Source: Rhodospirillum sp.
GTDB taxonomy: Bacteria; Pseudomonadota; Alphaproteobacteria; Dongiales; Dongiaceae
DNA: 64,000 bases
Assembly: GCA_013822765.1 (NCBI GenBank)
Contig: PNKY01000011.1
Coordinates: 62,001 to 126,000, forward strand
Reading direction: 5' to 3'
Both the position numbers and the translations under genes were made by a program. How positions within the stretch are numbered: position 1 is the first letter of the stretch; each line of letters starts with the position of its first letter. This document shows, in pieces, positions 44,738 through 54,109 of this stretch. The notes below the pieces were generated by a model. That model was not told the origin of the DNA. It saw only the letters and a program-made list of their open reading frames with translations, and ran no database searches.

Positions 44738-46495
44738 GTGGCAAAATTCACCCAAGGGCCGACGTCCCGCAGCAATCAATCCGCCGCTCAGGCTTTCGCG
44801 GGCGCGCTCAAGCGCCATGGCGTGGACACCGTTTTTGGCCAGTCGATCCCGTCGCTGATTCATCTGGCGGCGCCGGAGTTCGGCATCCGCCAGATCGCCT
44901 ACCGGACCGAGAACGCAGGGGCGATCATGGCAGACGCCTACGCGCGCATATCCCACAAGGTCGGGATCGTCACTGCGCAGAACGGGCCCGCCGCGACCCT
45001 TCTGGTTCCGGCCCTCAGCGAAGCATTGACCGCATCGGTGCCGGTCGTTGCCCTGGTTCAGGACGTCGCCCTGGAGAATTTCGACCGCAATGCCTTCCAG
45101 GAGCTCGATCACCTCCGGCTGTTCGGCGGCTGCTGCAAATGGCTGCGTCGGATACACAGCCCAGATCGGATCGAGGACTATGTCGACATGGCCTTCACCG
45201 CCGCCACGAGCGGCAGGCCGGGGCCAGCCGTCCTGCTCTGCCCTTATGATCTGATCGGCGCGTCTTCGGCTGCCTCCAGCGGGCGCAATGCCAGGCTCGG
45301 CACCTATCCGCTTGATCGCGTGGTGGCAGATCCGGCGAATATCGCCGCCGCAGCCGATCTGCTGGCCGGCGCCGAGCGGCCGCTGGTGATCGCCGGTGGC
45401 GGCGTGCATCTCTCGGATGCGGCCGCCGAGCTGACATTGCTGCAGGAGAGCGCCAGCCTGGCGGTCGCGACCACGAGCATGGGCAAGGGGACTGTCGACG
45501 AACGTCATCCCCTCTCGGTCGGCGTCGTCGGCTACTTCATGGGTCCGGGCGGCATGGCACGCCATCAGCGCGGACTGATCGACGAAGCCGACGTCATCCT
45601 GCTGGTCGGCAACAGGACCAACCAGAACGGCACGGATTCCTGGCGCCTACTGCCGCGTTCCGCCCGCTTCATCCATCTCGATATCGACGGGGCGGAGATC
45701 GGCCGGAACTATGAAGCGCTCCGCCTGCTTGGCGATGCCAAGCTGACGCTCGCGGCGCTTGCGGCTGCTCTGCAGGCGCGCGATCTGACGAAGCGGCGCG
45801 CGGCCAAGCCGGCACTAGAGCGCAGCATTGCCGCGGGACGCGAGCGCCACCGGCTGGAAGCCGAGCCTCTGCTTCGCTCCGACGCGCGCCCGATCCGCCC
45901 TGAGCGGCTGATGGGGGATCTGGCGAAGGTGCTGAGGCCGACCGACATTGTGGCCGCCGATGCCAGCTATGCCTCGATCTGGATCGCGAACTACCTCCCG
46001 TCGCTCGCGCCGGGCATGCGATTCCTCACGCCGCGCGGCATGGCGGGGCTTGGCTGGGGCTTGCCGATGGCCCTCGGCGCAAAGCTGGCCGCACCCGACC
46101 GGCAGGTGCACTGCCTGGTCGGCGACGGCGGCTTCGCTCACGTGTGGTCGGAGCTTGAGACCTCGCGACGGCATTCCCTACCGGTCACGATCACCGTGCT
46201 GAATAACCAGGTGCTCGGCTACCAGAAGCATGCCGAGGACGTGTTGTTTGGCGCCCATACCGATGCGGTCGATTTCCAACCGGTCGATCACGCTGCCATC
46301 GCCGCGGCCTGCGGATTGCGGGGATGTCGCGTGGAGAACCCTGCGGACTACGCCGCTGCATTGGCGGAGGCCGCCGCGGCGCGGGAGACGACCGTCATCG
46401 ACGTGATCGTCGATCCCGAAGCATACCCGCCGATTTCATCGTTCGAGGGAAAGCTACCGTTGAGTCCGACATTGCGAGAACAAAGCGGCGCGTAA
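44738..46495 (+). CDS. Thiamine-diphosphate enzyme, acetolactate-synthase-like
   Basis: A 585-residue ThDP enzyme. I prefer GTG 44738, preceded by GGAAG; in-frame ATGs at 44660 and 44696 lack ribosome-binding sites. The N-terminal catalytic Glu is in IAYRTENAGAIMADAYARIS, the central domain has RPLVIAGGGVHLSDAAAELT, and the C-terminal metal/ThDP motif is LVGDGGFAHVWSELETSRRH with the later LNNQVLGYQK. It could decarboxylate or ligate a 2-keto acid, such as a breakdown product of a keto-deoxy sugar acid. It is not the biosynthetic IlvB, since no small subunit accompanies it. Confidence 0.87.
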   Translation: MAKFTQGPTSRSNQSAAQAFAGALKRHGVDTVFGQSIPSLIHLAAPEFGIRQIAYRTENAGAIMADAYARISHKVGIVTAQNGPAATLLVPALSEALTASVPVVALVQDVALENFDRNAFQELDHLRLFGGCCKWLRRIHSPDRIEDYVDMAFTAATSGRPGPAVLLCPYDLIGASSAASSGRNARLGTYPLDRVVADPANIAAAADLLAGAERPLVIAGGGVHLSDAAAELTLLQESASLAVATTSMGKGTVDERHPLSVGVVGYFMGPGGMARHQRGLIDEADVILLVGNRTNQNGTDSWRLLPRSARFIHLDIDGAEIGRNYEALRLLGDAKLTLAALAAALQARDLTKRRAAKPALERSIAAGRERHRLEAEPLLRSDARPIRPERLMGDLAKVLRPTDIVAADASYASIWIANYLPSLAPGMRFLTPRGMAGLGWGLPMALGAKLAAPDRQVHCLVGDGGFAHVWSELETSRRHSLPVTITVLNNQVLGYQKHAEDVLFGAHTDAVDFQPVDHAAIAAACGLRGCRVENPADYAAALAEAAAARETTVIDVIVDPEAYPPISSFEGKLPLSPTLREQSGA

Positions 46496-46542
46496 CCGAT
46501 TTGGAGAGCATGATTGCTGCCAAGCTGGTCAGGCCGAGCGGG

Positions 46543-46569
46543 ATGTCCGCTTTTGCCAGTAGCGGACAT
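46543..46569. repeat. 26-bp palindrome, copy 3
   Basis: ATGTCCGCTTTTGCCAGTAG followed by CGGACAT; arms ATGTCCGCT and AGCGGACAT are perfect inverses. It lies between the convergent ThDP-enzyme and epimerase-like genes and may end both transcripts. Confidence 0.65.
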
Positions 46570-46615
46570 CGTTGCCCGACCCCTTGAGCGGTCGTCCAAG
46601 CCTTCCGGCTTGCCG

Positions 46616-47626
46616 TCATTCGGAGTTTGGACGGGCGCGCCCGTCCAAGTCGATCCCTTGCACAACCCCGGAGGGCCTACATACATGCAACCGAATGAAG
46701 GCGGAGTGGGCAGAACCAGCCTGCAACGTCAAGGTCCCGGCATCGCGGCGCTTGGCCTCGGCCAGCCCATAGGCCAAGCGCGTGGTGTTGGGCTCAAGGC
46801 CGATCAAGCGCGCCCGGCCCGACCAGGGTGCATCGGACGTTCCGCCGAGCTCGATCCAATACCAGAGGCTGGAGAAGACGCTCGAATCCCATGACAATGT
46901 TGCGGCTACCGCATTGTCCAACCGGCGAATGGACATCCAAGGGCTTTCGAAGTTGTACAAGTACGCAAGAGCCGCCATCCCCGTTTCATGACTTCCCGCC
47001 AGAGGTCGCCTAAGATCGATCGTTCGGTCTTTCCCCGCGACTATCGGCCAAGCGCCGGTCGCGCCAGGATGCAAAGGATTGCTTGGCGGATTGTACTCTT
47101 GATCGGTTGTCACGCTACGGGCGCCCGACTGAATCTCAAACTCGCCAGCCAGCAGATCCGACCCGAAGGTCGGATGATGCCCCCACATGACTATCGCCGG
47201 CTCATTGCCCTCGAGTTCGGCCAACTCCCGGATCACAAGGAGGTCGTCGTCGAGGGATATTTCCCTCCGCATCCGGACCGGCACTGAGTCGAAGCGACGA
47301 CTGAGTCGGATGGACGAGCCGCTCGTTTCCGCTTCCCACGGCGTGATGGATGCTTCGCCGTGAAACCCGTGGAACACGCCGTCGACGGAGCAGGCGTTGC
47401 CGCCATTCGGAAACAGCAGCGGCCAGCCGCCGGTGTAGCGGGTGAGCCACGCCGGCTCGTCGGGCGCAGCGCCCGATTCCAGCGGCGCATCGACCGGCTC
47501 CCAAGGAACGGTCCCGAGCACTGAAAGGCCGGTCGGCTTGTGAAGGATCTCCGTAATCGTGCCGCCGACGTGCGGTCGGACGATGACCCGCAGCGACGCG
47601 CTTTCCAGCACGACATCCTTGCTCAT
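46616..47626 (-). CDS. Aldose 1-epimerase-like (galactose mutarotase fold) protein
   Basis: A 336-residue beta-sandwich protein. It shows the mutarotase landmarks LESASLRVIVRPHVGGTITE, GGWPLLFPNGGNACSVDGVF, HGFHGEASITPWE (active-site His), VMWGHHPTFGSDLL (second His) and the late FSSLWYWIELGGTSDAPW. It probably interconverts anomers of the imported sugar or binds it. It is the last gene of the SDR/CUT1 operon; its start overlaps the permease stop by 4 nt. Confidence 0.82.
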   Translation of the reverse strand: MSKDVVLESASLRVIVRPHVGGTITEILHKPTGLSVLGTVPWEPVDAPLESGAAPDEPAWLTRYTGGWPLLFPNGGNACSVDGVFHGFHGEASITPWEAETSGSSIRLSRRFDSVPVRMRREISLDDDLLVIRELAELEGNEPAIVMWGHHPTFGSDLLAGEFEIQSGARSVTTDQEYNPPSNPLHPGATGAWPIVAGKDRTIDLRRPLAGSHETGMAALAYLYNFESPWMSIRRLDNAVAATLSWDSSVFSSLWYWIELGGTSDAPWSGRARLIGLEPNTTRLAYGLAEAKRRDAGTLTLQAGSAHSAFIRLHVCRPSGVVQGIDLDGRARPNSE

Positions 47627-48465
47627 TTGACCGAACCGGCCATCAGGCCCTGGATGTAGTGCTTCTGGAAGGCGAGATAGAGGATGATCATCGGCGCGCT
47701 CGCGAACACCATGCCGGCCATGGTCAACGGTATCTGGTCATTGTAGCGGCCCTGGAACACGCTGATCCCCGCCATCAGTGTCCGCTTGGCGTCGTCCTGC
47801 AGGAAGATGATGGCGATCAACAGGTCGTTCCAGACATAGAGCGCGTTCACCACCACCAAGGTGAGCAGGGCCGGCAGCGACAAGGGAATCACGATCTTCA
47901 GCAGGATCAGCAGGTCGCCGGCGCCGTCGATCCGCGCCGCCTCGAACAGCTCCCGCGGAAGCGTGCGAAAGAAGCTGACCAGCAGGTAGACCGAGAACGG
48001 CGTGATCAGACCCGCATAGATGACGATCGCGCCTTCATAGGTGCTGATCAGGCGCAATTGCGTATAGAGCACGAACAGAGGGACGATCATGACCACGGGC
48101 GGGATCGCCATCAGCGACGTGCTGATCGAGAACAGGAGTCCCCTGCCGGGGAACTGCATTCTCGCGATGGCGTACGCACCGAGGCAGGAAACCACCGTGC
48201 TCAGGGCCACGGCGCCTACCGCGAGGATAATGCTGTTCGCCATCCAGCCGATGAAATCGCTTTCGAACAGCACCGTGCGGAAGTGATCGAGCACCACGCT
48301 CTTAGGCAGCCCGACCTTGTTGAAGATATATTCCTCCTGGGATTTGACCGAAGTCAGGATCATGAACAGCGTCGGGGCCAGTGCGATCGCAGTTGCTACG
48401 ATCAGGATGCCATGCTTCAGCGCCCGGTCCGGCTTCTTACTTATCTTGTTCGCTTGCACGGCCAT
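47623..48465 (-). CDS. CUT1-type sugar ABC transporter permease (MalG-like)
   Basis: A 280-residue inner-membrane permease. I chose the ATG at 48465 (MAVQANKISKKPDRALKHGI), which follows GAGG. Six helices are apparent, and the EAA loop that meets the ATPase reads ELFEAARIDGAGDLLILLKI. It pairs with the MalF-like permease encoded 7 nt upstream. No ATPase gene is present here; a shared MsmK/UgpC-type ATPase elsewhere is likely. Confidence 0.92.
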   Translation of the reverse strand: MAVQANKISKKPDRALKHGILIVATAIALAPTLFMILTSVKSQEEYIFNKVGLPKSVVLDHFRTVLFESDFIGWMANSIILAVGAVALSTVVSCLGAYAIARMQFPGRGLLFSISTSLMAIPPVVMIVPLFVLYTQLRLISTYEGAIVIYAGLITPFSVYLLVSFFRTLPRELFEAARIDGAGDLLILLKIVIPLSLPALLTLVVVNALYVWNDLLIAIIFLQDDAKRTLMAGISVFQGRYNDQIPLTMAGMVFASAPMIILYLAFQKHYIQGLMAGSVK

Positions 48466-48472
48466 GGCGACC

Positions 48473-49354
48473 TCAAGCTGTTTCTTGTTCGTTGGCGCGT
48501 CGCCGCGCGGCAAACAGCGGCACAATCAGCAACAGCGACACCACGAACAGCATGACGGAGACCGCCGAAGCGATGCCCGGCAGGCTGGTCCTGATCAGCG
48601 CGTTGAAGATGTAGAGTTCCACAACCATGGTCGAGGTGCCCGGACCGCCGCGTCCACCGCCGATCATGAAGACATACGCGAACACCGCGGACAGGATGGT
48701 GATAACGCTGGTCACGATGTAGAATTCCATGACGACCCGCATCTGCGGCACGATCACGTGCCACACCCGCTGCCACCAATTTGCTCCGTCCAGCCGCGCC
48801 GCCTCCATCAGCGATTCATCCAGGCTCAACATGCGCGCCAGGAACAGGATGATGCCCAAGGCGGATTCGCGCCAGATGATCAGCATCATCACCGTCCACA
48901 ATGCCACATCGGACGAGCCGATCCAGTCCAGCGCAAGAAAGTCGAGGCTGAGCCAGCGCAGCACCTCGTTCACCGGTCCATTGAACTGGAACACCTTCTT
49001 CATGATGACAGCAATGATCGGAATCGCGAGGATGTAGGGCATGAACAGGATGACGCGATAGAGCTTCCAGCCCTTCAGCCGCTCGTATAACACGACCGCG
49101 ATCAGCAGCGACCAGGCTACCATGAACGGCACCGCCACCAGCAGCATCACGTTGTGACGGACGGATTCCCAGAACAGCGGCTGATTGAGCACGAGCTCAT
49201 AGTTGCGCAGCCCGATCCACGGACCGTCGATGCCCCGCACCATCTTGAAGCTGAACTCGAAGATCCGGACCAGCGGGTAGCCGAATACAAACAGCAGCAG
49301 CACGACCAGCGGAGCGACATACAGATACGGCGCAAACCTCGATGTCCGGTTCAC
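48473..49354 (-). CDS. CUT1-type sugar ABC transporter permease (MalF-like)
   Basis: A 293-residue permease with an N-terminal helix (APYLYVAPLVVLLLFVFGYP), further helices, and the EAA loop ESLMEAARLDGANWWQRVWH. It forms the channel with the MalG-like partner. It is separated from the upstream binding-protein gene by 97 nt holding a strong hairpin (49403-49439). Confidence 0.92.
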   Translation of the reverse strand: MNRTSRFAPYLYVAPLVVLLLFVFGYPLVRIFEFSFKMVRGIDGPWIGLRNYELVLNQPLFWESVRHNVMLLVAVPFMVAWSLLIAVVLYERLKGWKLYRVILFMPYILAIPIIAVIMKKVFQFNGPVNEVLRWLSLDFLALDWIGSSDVALWTVMMLIIWRESALGIILFLARMLSLDESLMEAARLDGANWWQRVWHVIVPQMRVVMEFYIVTSVITILSAVFAYVFMIGGGRGGPGTSTMVVELYIFNALIRTSLPGIASAVSVMLFVVSLLLIVPLFAARRRANEQETA

Positions 49355-49402
49355 GACCGATCCCGCATGCGTTCAGTTGCCATCAGCGCATTCCAAATAG
49401 AG

Positions 49403-49439
49403 AGGGGAGTCCAGGCAAATTCGGCGCCTGGACTCCCCT
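49403..49439 (-). terminator. Hairpin between binding-protein and permease genes
   Basis: AGGGGAGTCCAGGC and its exact inverse (14 bp) flank a 9-nt loop. On the minus-strand transcript it follows the binding-protein stop by 12 nt and is not followed by a U-run, so it more likely protects the 3' end of the binding-protein message (giving more binding protein than permease) than stops all transcription. Confidence 0.65.
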
Positions 49440-49451
49440 TGTCACGCGATA

Positions 49452-50792
49452 TCAGCCGCCGAGATCGGCCGACCACTTCTTGTAGTTCTCGACGATGTCC
49501 GGATTGAAGTCGCGCCATTCCTTGGCGACATTGTATGCGAGTTCGCCCGCTTGCTCGCCGGTGATCTTGCCTTCGACCACCTGCTGGGCAGCCGGCAGCA
49601 GTGCCTGTTCGTAGAATTGCCCCGGCACAAGGTTCGCGAGGTACGGGATGTTCTCCGACTGTCCCCAGCGCTTCCACATGTCGACCACCACCGGATCCGT
49701 GATCACCGACAAATCGAAGTTGGTGTTGGCGGGAATCCAGCCGGTCTTGTCATGCAGCGCCTTCAACTGCTCCGGCGATTGCAGGTATTCCAGGAAGGCC
49801 GCCGCGTCTTTCGGGTTCTTGGCCTTGGTGGGAATGCCGAGGCCCTGGGAGTCGAAGATCGGCTTGCCTGCCAGCTTGCCTTTGCCATAGACGGGCATGA
49901 CCATGGTGCCGATCCGGCCCTTGGTCATTTCGCTGTCCTTCGGAACACGCGCGCCGACCGACTGACCCGCCGCAATCTTGCCCGCAGGAATCAGATCGAT
50001 GCCGGGATAGAGTTCGGTCGACGACATGTCTGCATTGAGAAAGCCCGCCTTCTTCAGTTCCTCCAGCTTCACCCAGTGCTCATGGTATTTGGGCTCGCGG
50101 AAGTCGCGCTCGCCGGTGAACAAGCCAATCACCTCGCCCGCGCTGTCGACGTTCTGAGCGATCGCATGGCCGAAATACCATTCGCCCCAGTAACCGTCCT
50201 GGATGCCACCACCGAGCGGAGCGATCCCCGCCGATTTCAGCTTGTCGCAGGCCGCCAGAAACTCGTCCCAGGTGGCCGGCGCCTTGTCCGCGTCCAGCCC
50301 CGCCTTGTCGTAGAGGTCCTTGTTGTAGATCCAGATCATCGGCAGGGCATACCAGCCGACCCGGTAAGTCTTACCGCCGAACCGGCTGAGCAGCGTTGGG
50401 CTCGAATCCTTGATGACCTGGTCGCTCACCAGGCCCTCCAGCGGTTGCAGGTAGCCGAGCCACACGCTCTCCATGTGGTAGATGCCGTTCCACAGAAACT
50501 GGATGTCCGGCGCTTCGCCTGCGGCGGCGGCGGTCTGGAACTGCGAGATCACGACCGCCGTGTCCTGCAGCATCGACTTCACTGTTGCCGCGCTGTAGCT
50601 CTTGGCCGCCTCATCGACGAAACCCTGCAGGCCTGGCAGTTCCTGCTCGCCCCACCACCACATGTTGAGTTCGGTCGCGGCGAGGGCCGATGAACCCGGC
50701 AGCAGGCCGCCCAGCGCCGCGCCTGCTCCGAGCCCGGCCGATGTCTTCAACAACTCCCGACGTGAGAAACCTTCTCTCCAGTTCCGTTTCAT
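49452..50792 (-). CDS. CUT1-type sugar-binding protein (Tat-exported)
   Basis: A 446-residue periplasmic binding protein. A twin-arginine signal (GFSRRELLKTSAGLGAGAAL) precedes the mature chain starting near TELNMWWWGEQELPGLQGFV. Typical MalE-family segments follow (APDIQFLWNGIYHMESVWLG; YALPMIWIYNKDLYDKAGLD; KNPKDAAAFLEYLQSPEQLK). It should capture a sugar or sugar derivative for the two permeases downstream. It follows the SDR gene by 39 nt. Confidence 0.92.
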   Translation of the reverse strand: MKRNWREGFSRRELLKTSAGLGAGAALGGLLPGSSALAATELNMWWWGEQELPGLQGFVDEAAKSYSAATVKSMLQDTAVVISQFQTAAAAGEAPDIQFLWNGIYHMESVWLGYLQPLEGLVSDQVIKDSSPTLLSRFGGKTYRVGWYALPMIWIYNKDLYDKAGLDADKAPATWDEFLAACDKLKSAGIAPLGGGIQDGYWGEWYFGHAIAQNVDSAGEVIGLFTGERDFREPKYHEHWVKLEELKKAGFLNADMSSTELYPGIDLIPAGKIAAGQSVGARVPKDSEMTKGRIGTMVMPVYGKGKLAGKPIFDSQGLGIPTKAKNPKDAAAFLEYLQSPEQLKALHDKTGWIPANTNFDLSVITDPVVVDMWKRWGQSENIPYLANLVPGQFYEQALLPAAQQVVEGKITGEQAGELAYNVAKEWRDFNPDIVENYKKWSADLGG

Positions 50793-50831
50793 CGCGCTTC
50801 CCTAGCCTCCCTGTTATCGTTCTTGGTGTCT

Positions 50832-51608
50832 TCAGAACGTGCTCATCAGGCCGCCATCGACGACCAGCAGCTGGCCAGTCATGTAGCGGCAGTATTTCGA
50901 TGCGAGAAAGATCACGGTTCCCGACACGTCCTCCGGGTATCCGGTCCGGCGCAGTGGAACCTTGCCTTTCTTCACGTACCATTCGAAGAATTCGGGCGTC
51001 TCGGTTTCATTGACGCCGTTGACGATCGACATCGGCGTCGACATGAAGCCCGGCGCCACCGCGTTGACCAGGATATTGTAGGGTCCAAGCTCGACCGCCA
51101 TCGACTTGGTGAGGGCGATCATGCCGCCCTTGGCCGCATTGTAGGCGCCGACCTCGCCGCTCGATGCAAAGCCCTGGATTGAGGCGATGTGGATGATCCG
51201 GCCCGACTTGCGCTCAACCATGTGCGGCGCCACAAGCTTCGAGCCCATATAGACGGATTCGAGATTGATCGCGATCGTGCGCCGCCAGTCCTCGAGCGTG
51301 TCCTGCAGGATGGTGGCGGACGGTGGATTGATTGCCGCGTTGTTGACGAGGACGTCGATCCTGCCGAATTCCTTGATGATATCGTCGATCGCCGCGCGAT
51401 AGGACTCATAGTCGGTGACGTCGAGCGCGAAGGGCCGGGCTACGCCGCCCGCTGCTTTGATCTCGGCCGCTACCGCGTGCAGCGTTGCCGGATTCCGCTC
51501 CAGCAGCATGACGCTGCCGCCTTCCGAGGCCATTTCAAGCGCGATCGAGCGGCCAAGGCCCTGCCCGGCACCGCTGACAATGCAAACCTGGTCCGCGAGC
51601 AAGTCCAT
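50832..51608 (-). CDS. Short-chain dehydrogenase/reductase (SDR)
   Basis: A 258-residue classical SDR from ATG 51608, chosen because GGGGACG precedes it. Motifs are VCIVSGAGQGLGRSIAL, VLVNNAAINPP, the Ser in IIHIASIQGFAS and YNAAK with catalytic Tyr and Lys. It is the first gene of the operon SDR - binding protein - two permeases - epimerase-like protein, which has the IclR-type palindrome at 51654-51669 just upstream. It probably oxidises the imported sugar or its lactone/acid. Confidence 0.92.
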   Translation of the reverse strand: MDLLADQVCIVSGAGQGLGRSIALEMASEGGSVMLLERNPATLHAVAAEIKAAGGVARPFALDVTDYESYRAAIDDIIKEFGRIDVLVNNAAINPPSATILQDTLEDWRRTIAINLESVYMGSKLVAPHMVERKSGRIIHIASIQGFASSGEVGAYNAAKGGMIALTKSMAVELGPYNILVNAVAPGFMSTPMSIVNGVNETETPEFFEWYVKKGKVPLRRTGYPEDVSGTVIFLASKYCRYMTGQLLVVDGGLMSTF

Positions 51609-51653
51609 CGACACGTCCCCACGCCGTGGCCTCCGCTGTCCCATGCGAACATT

Positions 51654-51669
51654 TTCCAGTATTCTGGAA
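51654..51669. promoter_or_regulatory. IclR-type operator palindrome 1
   Basis: TTCCAG-TATT-CTGGAA, a perfect inverted repeat 46 bp upstream of the SDR start. It matches the sites at 59650-59665 and 61702-61717. Confidence 0.65.
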
Positions 51670-51745
51670 TATGTTCTAACATGCCGGATGACTCTAGGCT
51701 GTCGCTCAAAGACCCGTCAAGGGAGGCGCCCGAACCCCGCCTCGA

Positions 51746-52924
51746 TCAAACCAAGGCGGGCGTCCGGTACAGGATTTTTCCGCCGACCTTGATCTCCGCA
51801 TCGACCAGATATTTCTTCATGCCGGCAAGATCGGGCTCGATGCCGAGGCCCGGCGTCTCCGGCACACGGATCTCGCCATTCTTATCCGGCGCGATGTGCG
51901 TCTTGCACATCTCCCACGCCATCGGCTGTGGCTTCACCGGATACTCGCAGATCCGATGCTCCGACAATCCCGCGTAAGGCTGGATCGACGCGCAGAGCGC
52001 AAGGTGAGAGGTGAAGGTGTGATTCACGTACGTGACGCCCTTCCCCACCGCATAAGCCGCCACCTGCTTAGCCGGCCCGATGCCGCCGATGCGACCGCAA
52101 TCGATCTGGATGAAGCCGACCTTGCCGATATCGATGGTGTGCTTCGCCATGAAGATGTTATGCGCCGCCTCACCGCCCGCCAGCTTCACAGAACTCGGCC
52201 GCTTCGCCAGCGCGCCATAGGCCTCGTAGGCGCTGCCGTTGAACGGCTCTTCCAGCCAGGTCGCCTTCACGGCTTCCAACAGCGGCAAGCGCGCCTCCGC
52301 TTCGGCAACATCCGTGTTCCAGATCTGGCCGGCATCGATCAGCAGGATGCCGTCCGGCCCGATCCCTTCGCGCGCCGCGGCGAGCTGGTCCGCATCGTCC
52401 TGCAAGGTGCCGCGCCCGAATGGTCCCCAGCCGCATTTGACCGCACGGAACCCGGCATCGCGCGCGGCGCGGCAGAATTCGAGCGTCTGCTGCGCCGTGT
52501 CGCCGAACAGCTGCGAGGCATACGGTGTCTTGGGATAGGCGCGGTCGTAACCGAGCAGCTTGTAGACCGGCTCGCCGCGCTTCTTGCCGAGCAGATCCCA
52601 GAGTGCGATCTCGACCCCCGACCAAGTGTGCGCCGCCTGCAGCAGATCCATGCTGTTCCACTGGATGGTGGCCGCGATGCGTGCGATGTCAGCAGGCGAG
52701 GAGACATCTTCGCCCAGCACGGAAGCGCTGATCGGGCGGCAGGCCCCGTGCGACATCGGACACACGAAGGAGGCGATCGAGGTGAGCGGGGATGCTTCGC
52801 ATTCGCCCCAGGCCTCGATGCCGCCGGCCTGCACCCGAACGACCAGTGCATCCTGGCTGCCGTCGCCAGCGTCGGTGACGACCGGCATGGAGAGATAGAA
52901 GAAATCAACGGATTCGATTTTCAT
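51746..52924 (-). CDS. Enolase-superfamily dehydratase/racemase (mandelate racemase type) A
   Basis: A 392-residue enolase-superfamily enzyme. The capping domain precedes a barrel with the first catalytic lysine in FRAVKCGWGPFGRG, metal ligands Asp in LLIDAGQIWNTD, Glu in ATWLEEPFNGSAYE and Glu in KLAGGEAAHN, IDCGRIGGIGPAKQ, and a catalytic His region THVNHTF-like (YVNHTFTSHLALC). It probably dehydrates a sugar acid. It is the most divergent of the four family members here, and the last gene of the Dpp-type operon that begins at 59594. Confidence 0.88.
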   Translation of the reverse strand: MKIESVDFFYLSMPVVTDAGDGSQDALVVRVQAGGIEAWGECEASPLTSIASFVCPMSHGACRPISASVLGEDVSSPADIARIAATIQWNSMDLLQAAHTWSGVEIALWDLLGKKRGEPVYKLLGYDRAYPKTPYASQLFGDTAQQTLEFCRAARDAGFRAVKCGWGPFGRGTLQDDADQLAAAREGIGPDGILLIDAGQIWNTDVAEAEARLPLLEAVKATWLEEPFNGSAYEAYGALAKRPSSVKLAGGEAAHNIFMAKHTIDIGKVGFIQIDCGRIGGIGPAKQVAAYAVGKGVTYVNHTFTSHLALCASIQPYAGLSEHRICEYPVKPQPMAWEMCKTHIAPDKNGEIRVPETPGLGIEPDLAGMKKYLVDAEIKVGGKILYRTPALV

Positions 52925-52933
52925 GTTTTCGCC

Positions 52934-54109
52934 TTACTTCACGCGGTAACTGGCCAAAGCCTCTTCATTGATGATGACGCCGAGGCCCGGCGCGGTCGGC
53001 AACGGAATGCGGCCGTCCACCACCGGCAGTTCGACGCTGCACAGATCCTTGCGCAGGCTGGAGTCGGCCAGCTCGCGCGGCAGGAACTCGATATAGGTAC
53101 AGGTCGGCGACACCGCTGCCAGATGCGCCGAAGCCGCGATGCCGATGGCGGATTTCCAGCAATGTGGCACGACCGCGAGCCCCTTGTCCCGCGCCGCCAT
53201 GGTAACGCGCCGTGCTTCGGTTAGGCCACCGACCCGGCCGACGTCCGGCTGAACCACATCGAGCGCATCGCGGTCCATCAGCTCGCGGAACTCGAAGCGG
53301 GAGTTCAGCCACTCGCCGGCGGCGACCCGAACCGGCGATGACTTGACCAGCTTGGCATAGCCTTCAATATCGTCGGACGGCAGCGGCGTCTCGATGAAAT
53401 AGATGTCCTGATCGGCGAACATGTCGATGGCGCGCAACGCTTCCTTCCAATCTGCCCAGGCGTACGCGACATCGACCATCAGCGTCATCTCCGGCCCCAC
53501 CGCCTTGCGGCAGGCAGCGACGATCTTTGCGCATTCGCGATCGTCGGCAACCTGCAGCGAGTTGTGCGAGTACGGCCCTTTGATGCAGATCTCCAGCTTG
53601 GCGGCGCGAAAGCCGAGTTGTTTCGCTTTCACCGCGCGCTCTACCAGAATGCGGGTATAGGTATCGAGATCGTCGCCATCCGGCAGCAAGGACGCGTACG
53701 GCGTAATGCCGTTGCTGTTGACTGCGCCGCCCAGCAATTGCCAGCACGGCTTGCCCTCCGCCTTTCCCCGCAGATCCCACAGGGCCATGTCGAGCGCGCC
53801 CATGGCGCAGATGCCGAGACCCCGCCGCCCCGTCATGGCGGAGCCGGTATACATCTTGTCCCACAGGCCCTCGACGTCAGTCGGGTCCTTGCCCATCAGC
53901 ATCTCGGTCAGGCCGAGGCCCATGATGTGCGTGCCGGGCGCTTCGATCATGGCGCGCGCGACCCAGGGATTGGTGTCGGTCTCGCCGATGCCGACCAGCC
54001 CTTCGTCAGTGTGGATCTTCACCACCAGATCGTCCTGCGCGGACGAGCAGGCGTCGGCGCGATAATCCGGCACCAGCAGGACGAAGCACTCGATCTTGGT
54101 AATCTTCAT
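52934..54109 (-). CDS. Enolase-superfamily dehydratase/racemase B
   Basis: A 391-residue enzyme; ATG 54109 (MKITKIECFVLLVPDYRADA) overlaps the stop of the ABC ATPase gene by 4 nt. It has Lys-x-Glu in RAAKLEICIKG, metal ligands in LMVDVAYAWADW, YFIETPLPSDD and VAAGEWLNSR, and the general-base His in AVVPHCWKSAIGIAAS. It shares the helix GRRGLGICAMGALDMALWDL with enzymes C and D, so the three are paralogs. It is in the same operon as enzyme A, 9 nt away. Confidence 0.9.
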   Translation of the reverse strand: MKITKIECFVLLVPDYRADACSSAQDDLVVKIHTDEGLVGIGETDTNPWVARAMIEAPGTHIMGLGLTEMLMGKDPTDVEGLWDKMYTGSAMTGRRGLGICAMGALDMALWDLRGKAEGKPCWQLLGGAVNSNGITPYASLLPDGDDLDTYTRILVERAVKAKQLGFRAAKLEICIKGPYSHNSLQVADDRECAKIVAACRKAVGPEMTLMVDVAYAWADWKEALRAIDMFADQDIYFIETPLPSDDIEGYAKLVKSSPVRVAAGEWLNSRFEFRELMDRDALDVVQPDVGRVGGLTEARRVTMAARDKGLAVVPHCWKSAIGIAASAHLAAVSPTCTYIEFLPRELADSSLRKDLCSVELPVVDGRIPLPTAPGLGVIINEEALASYRVK

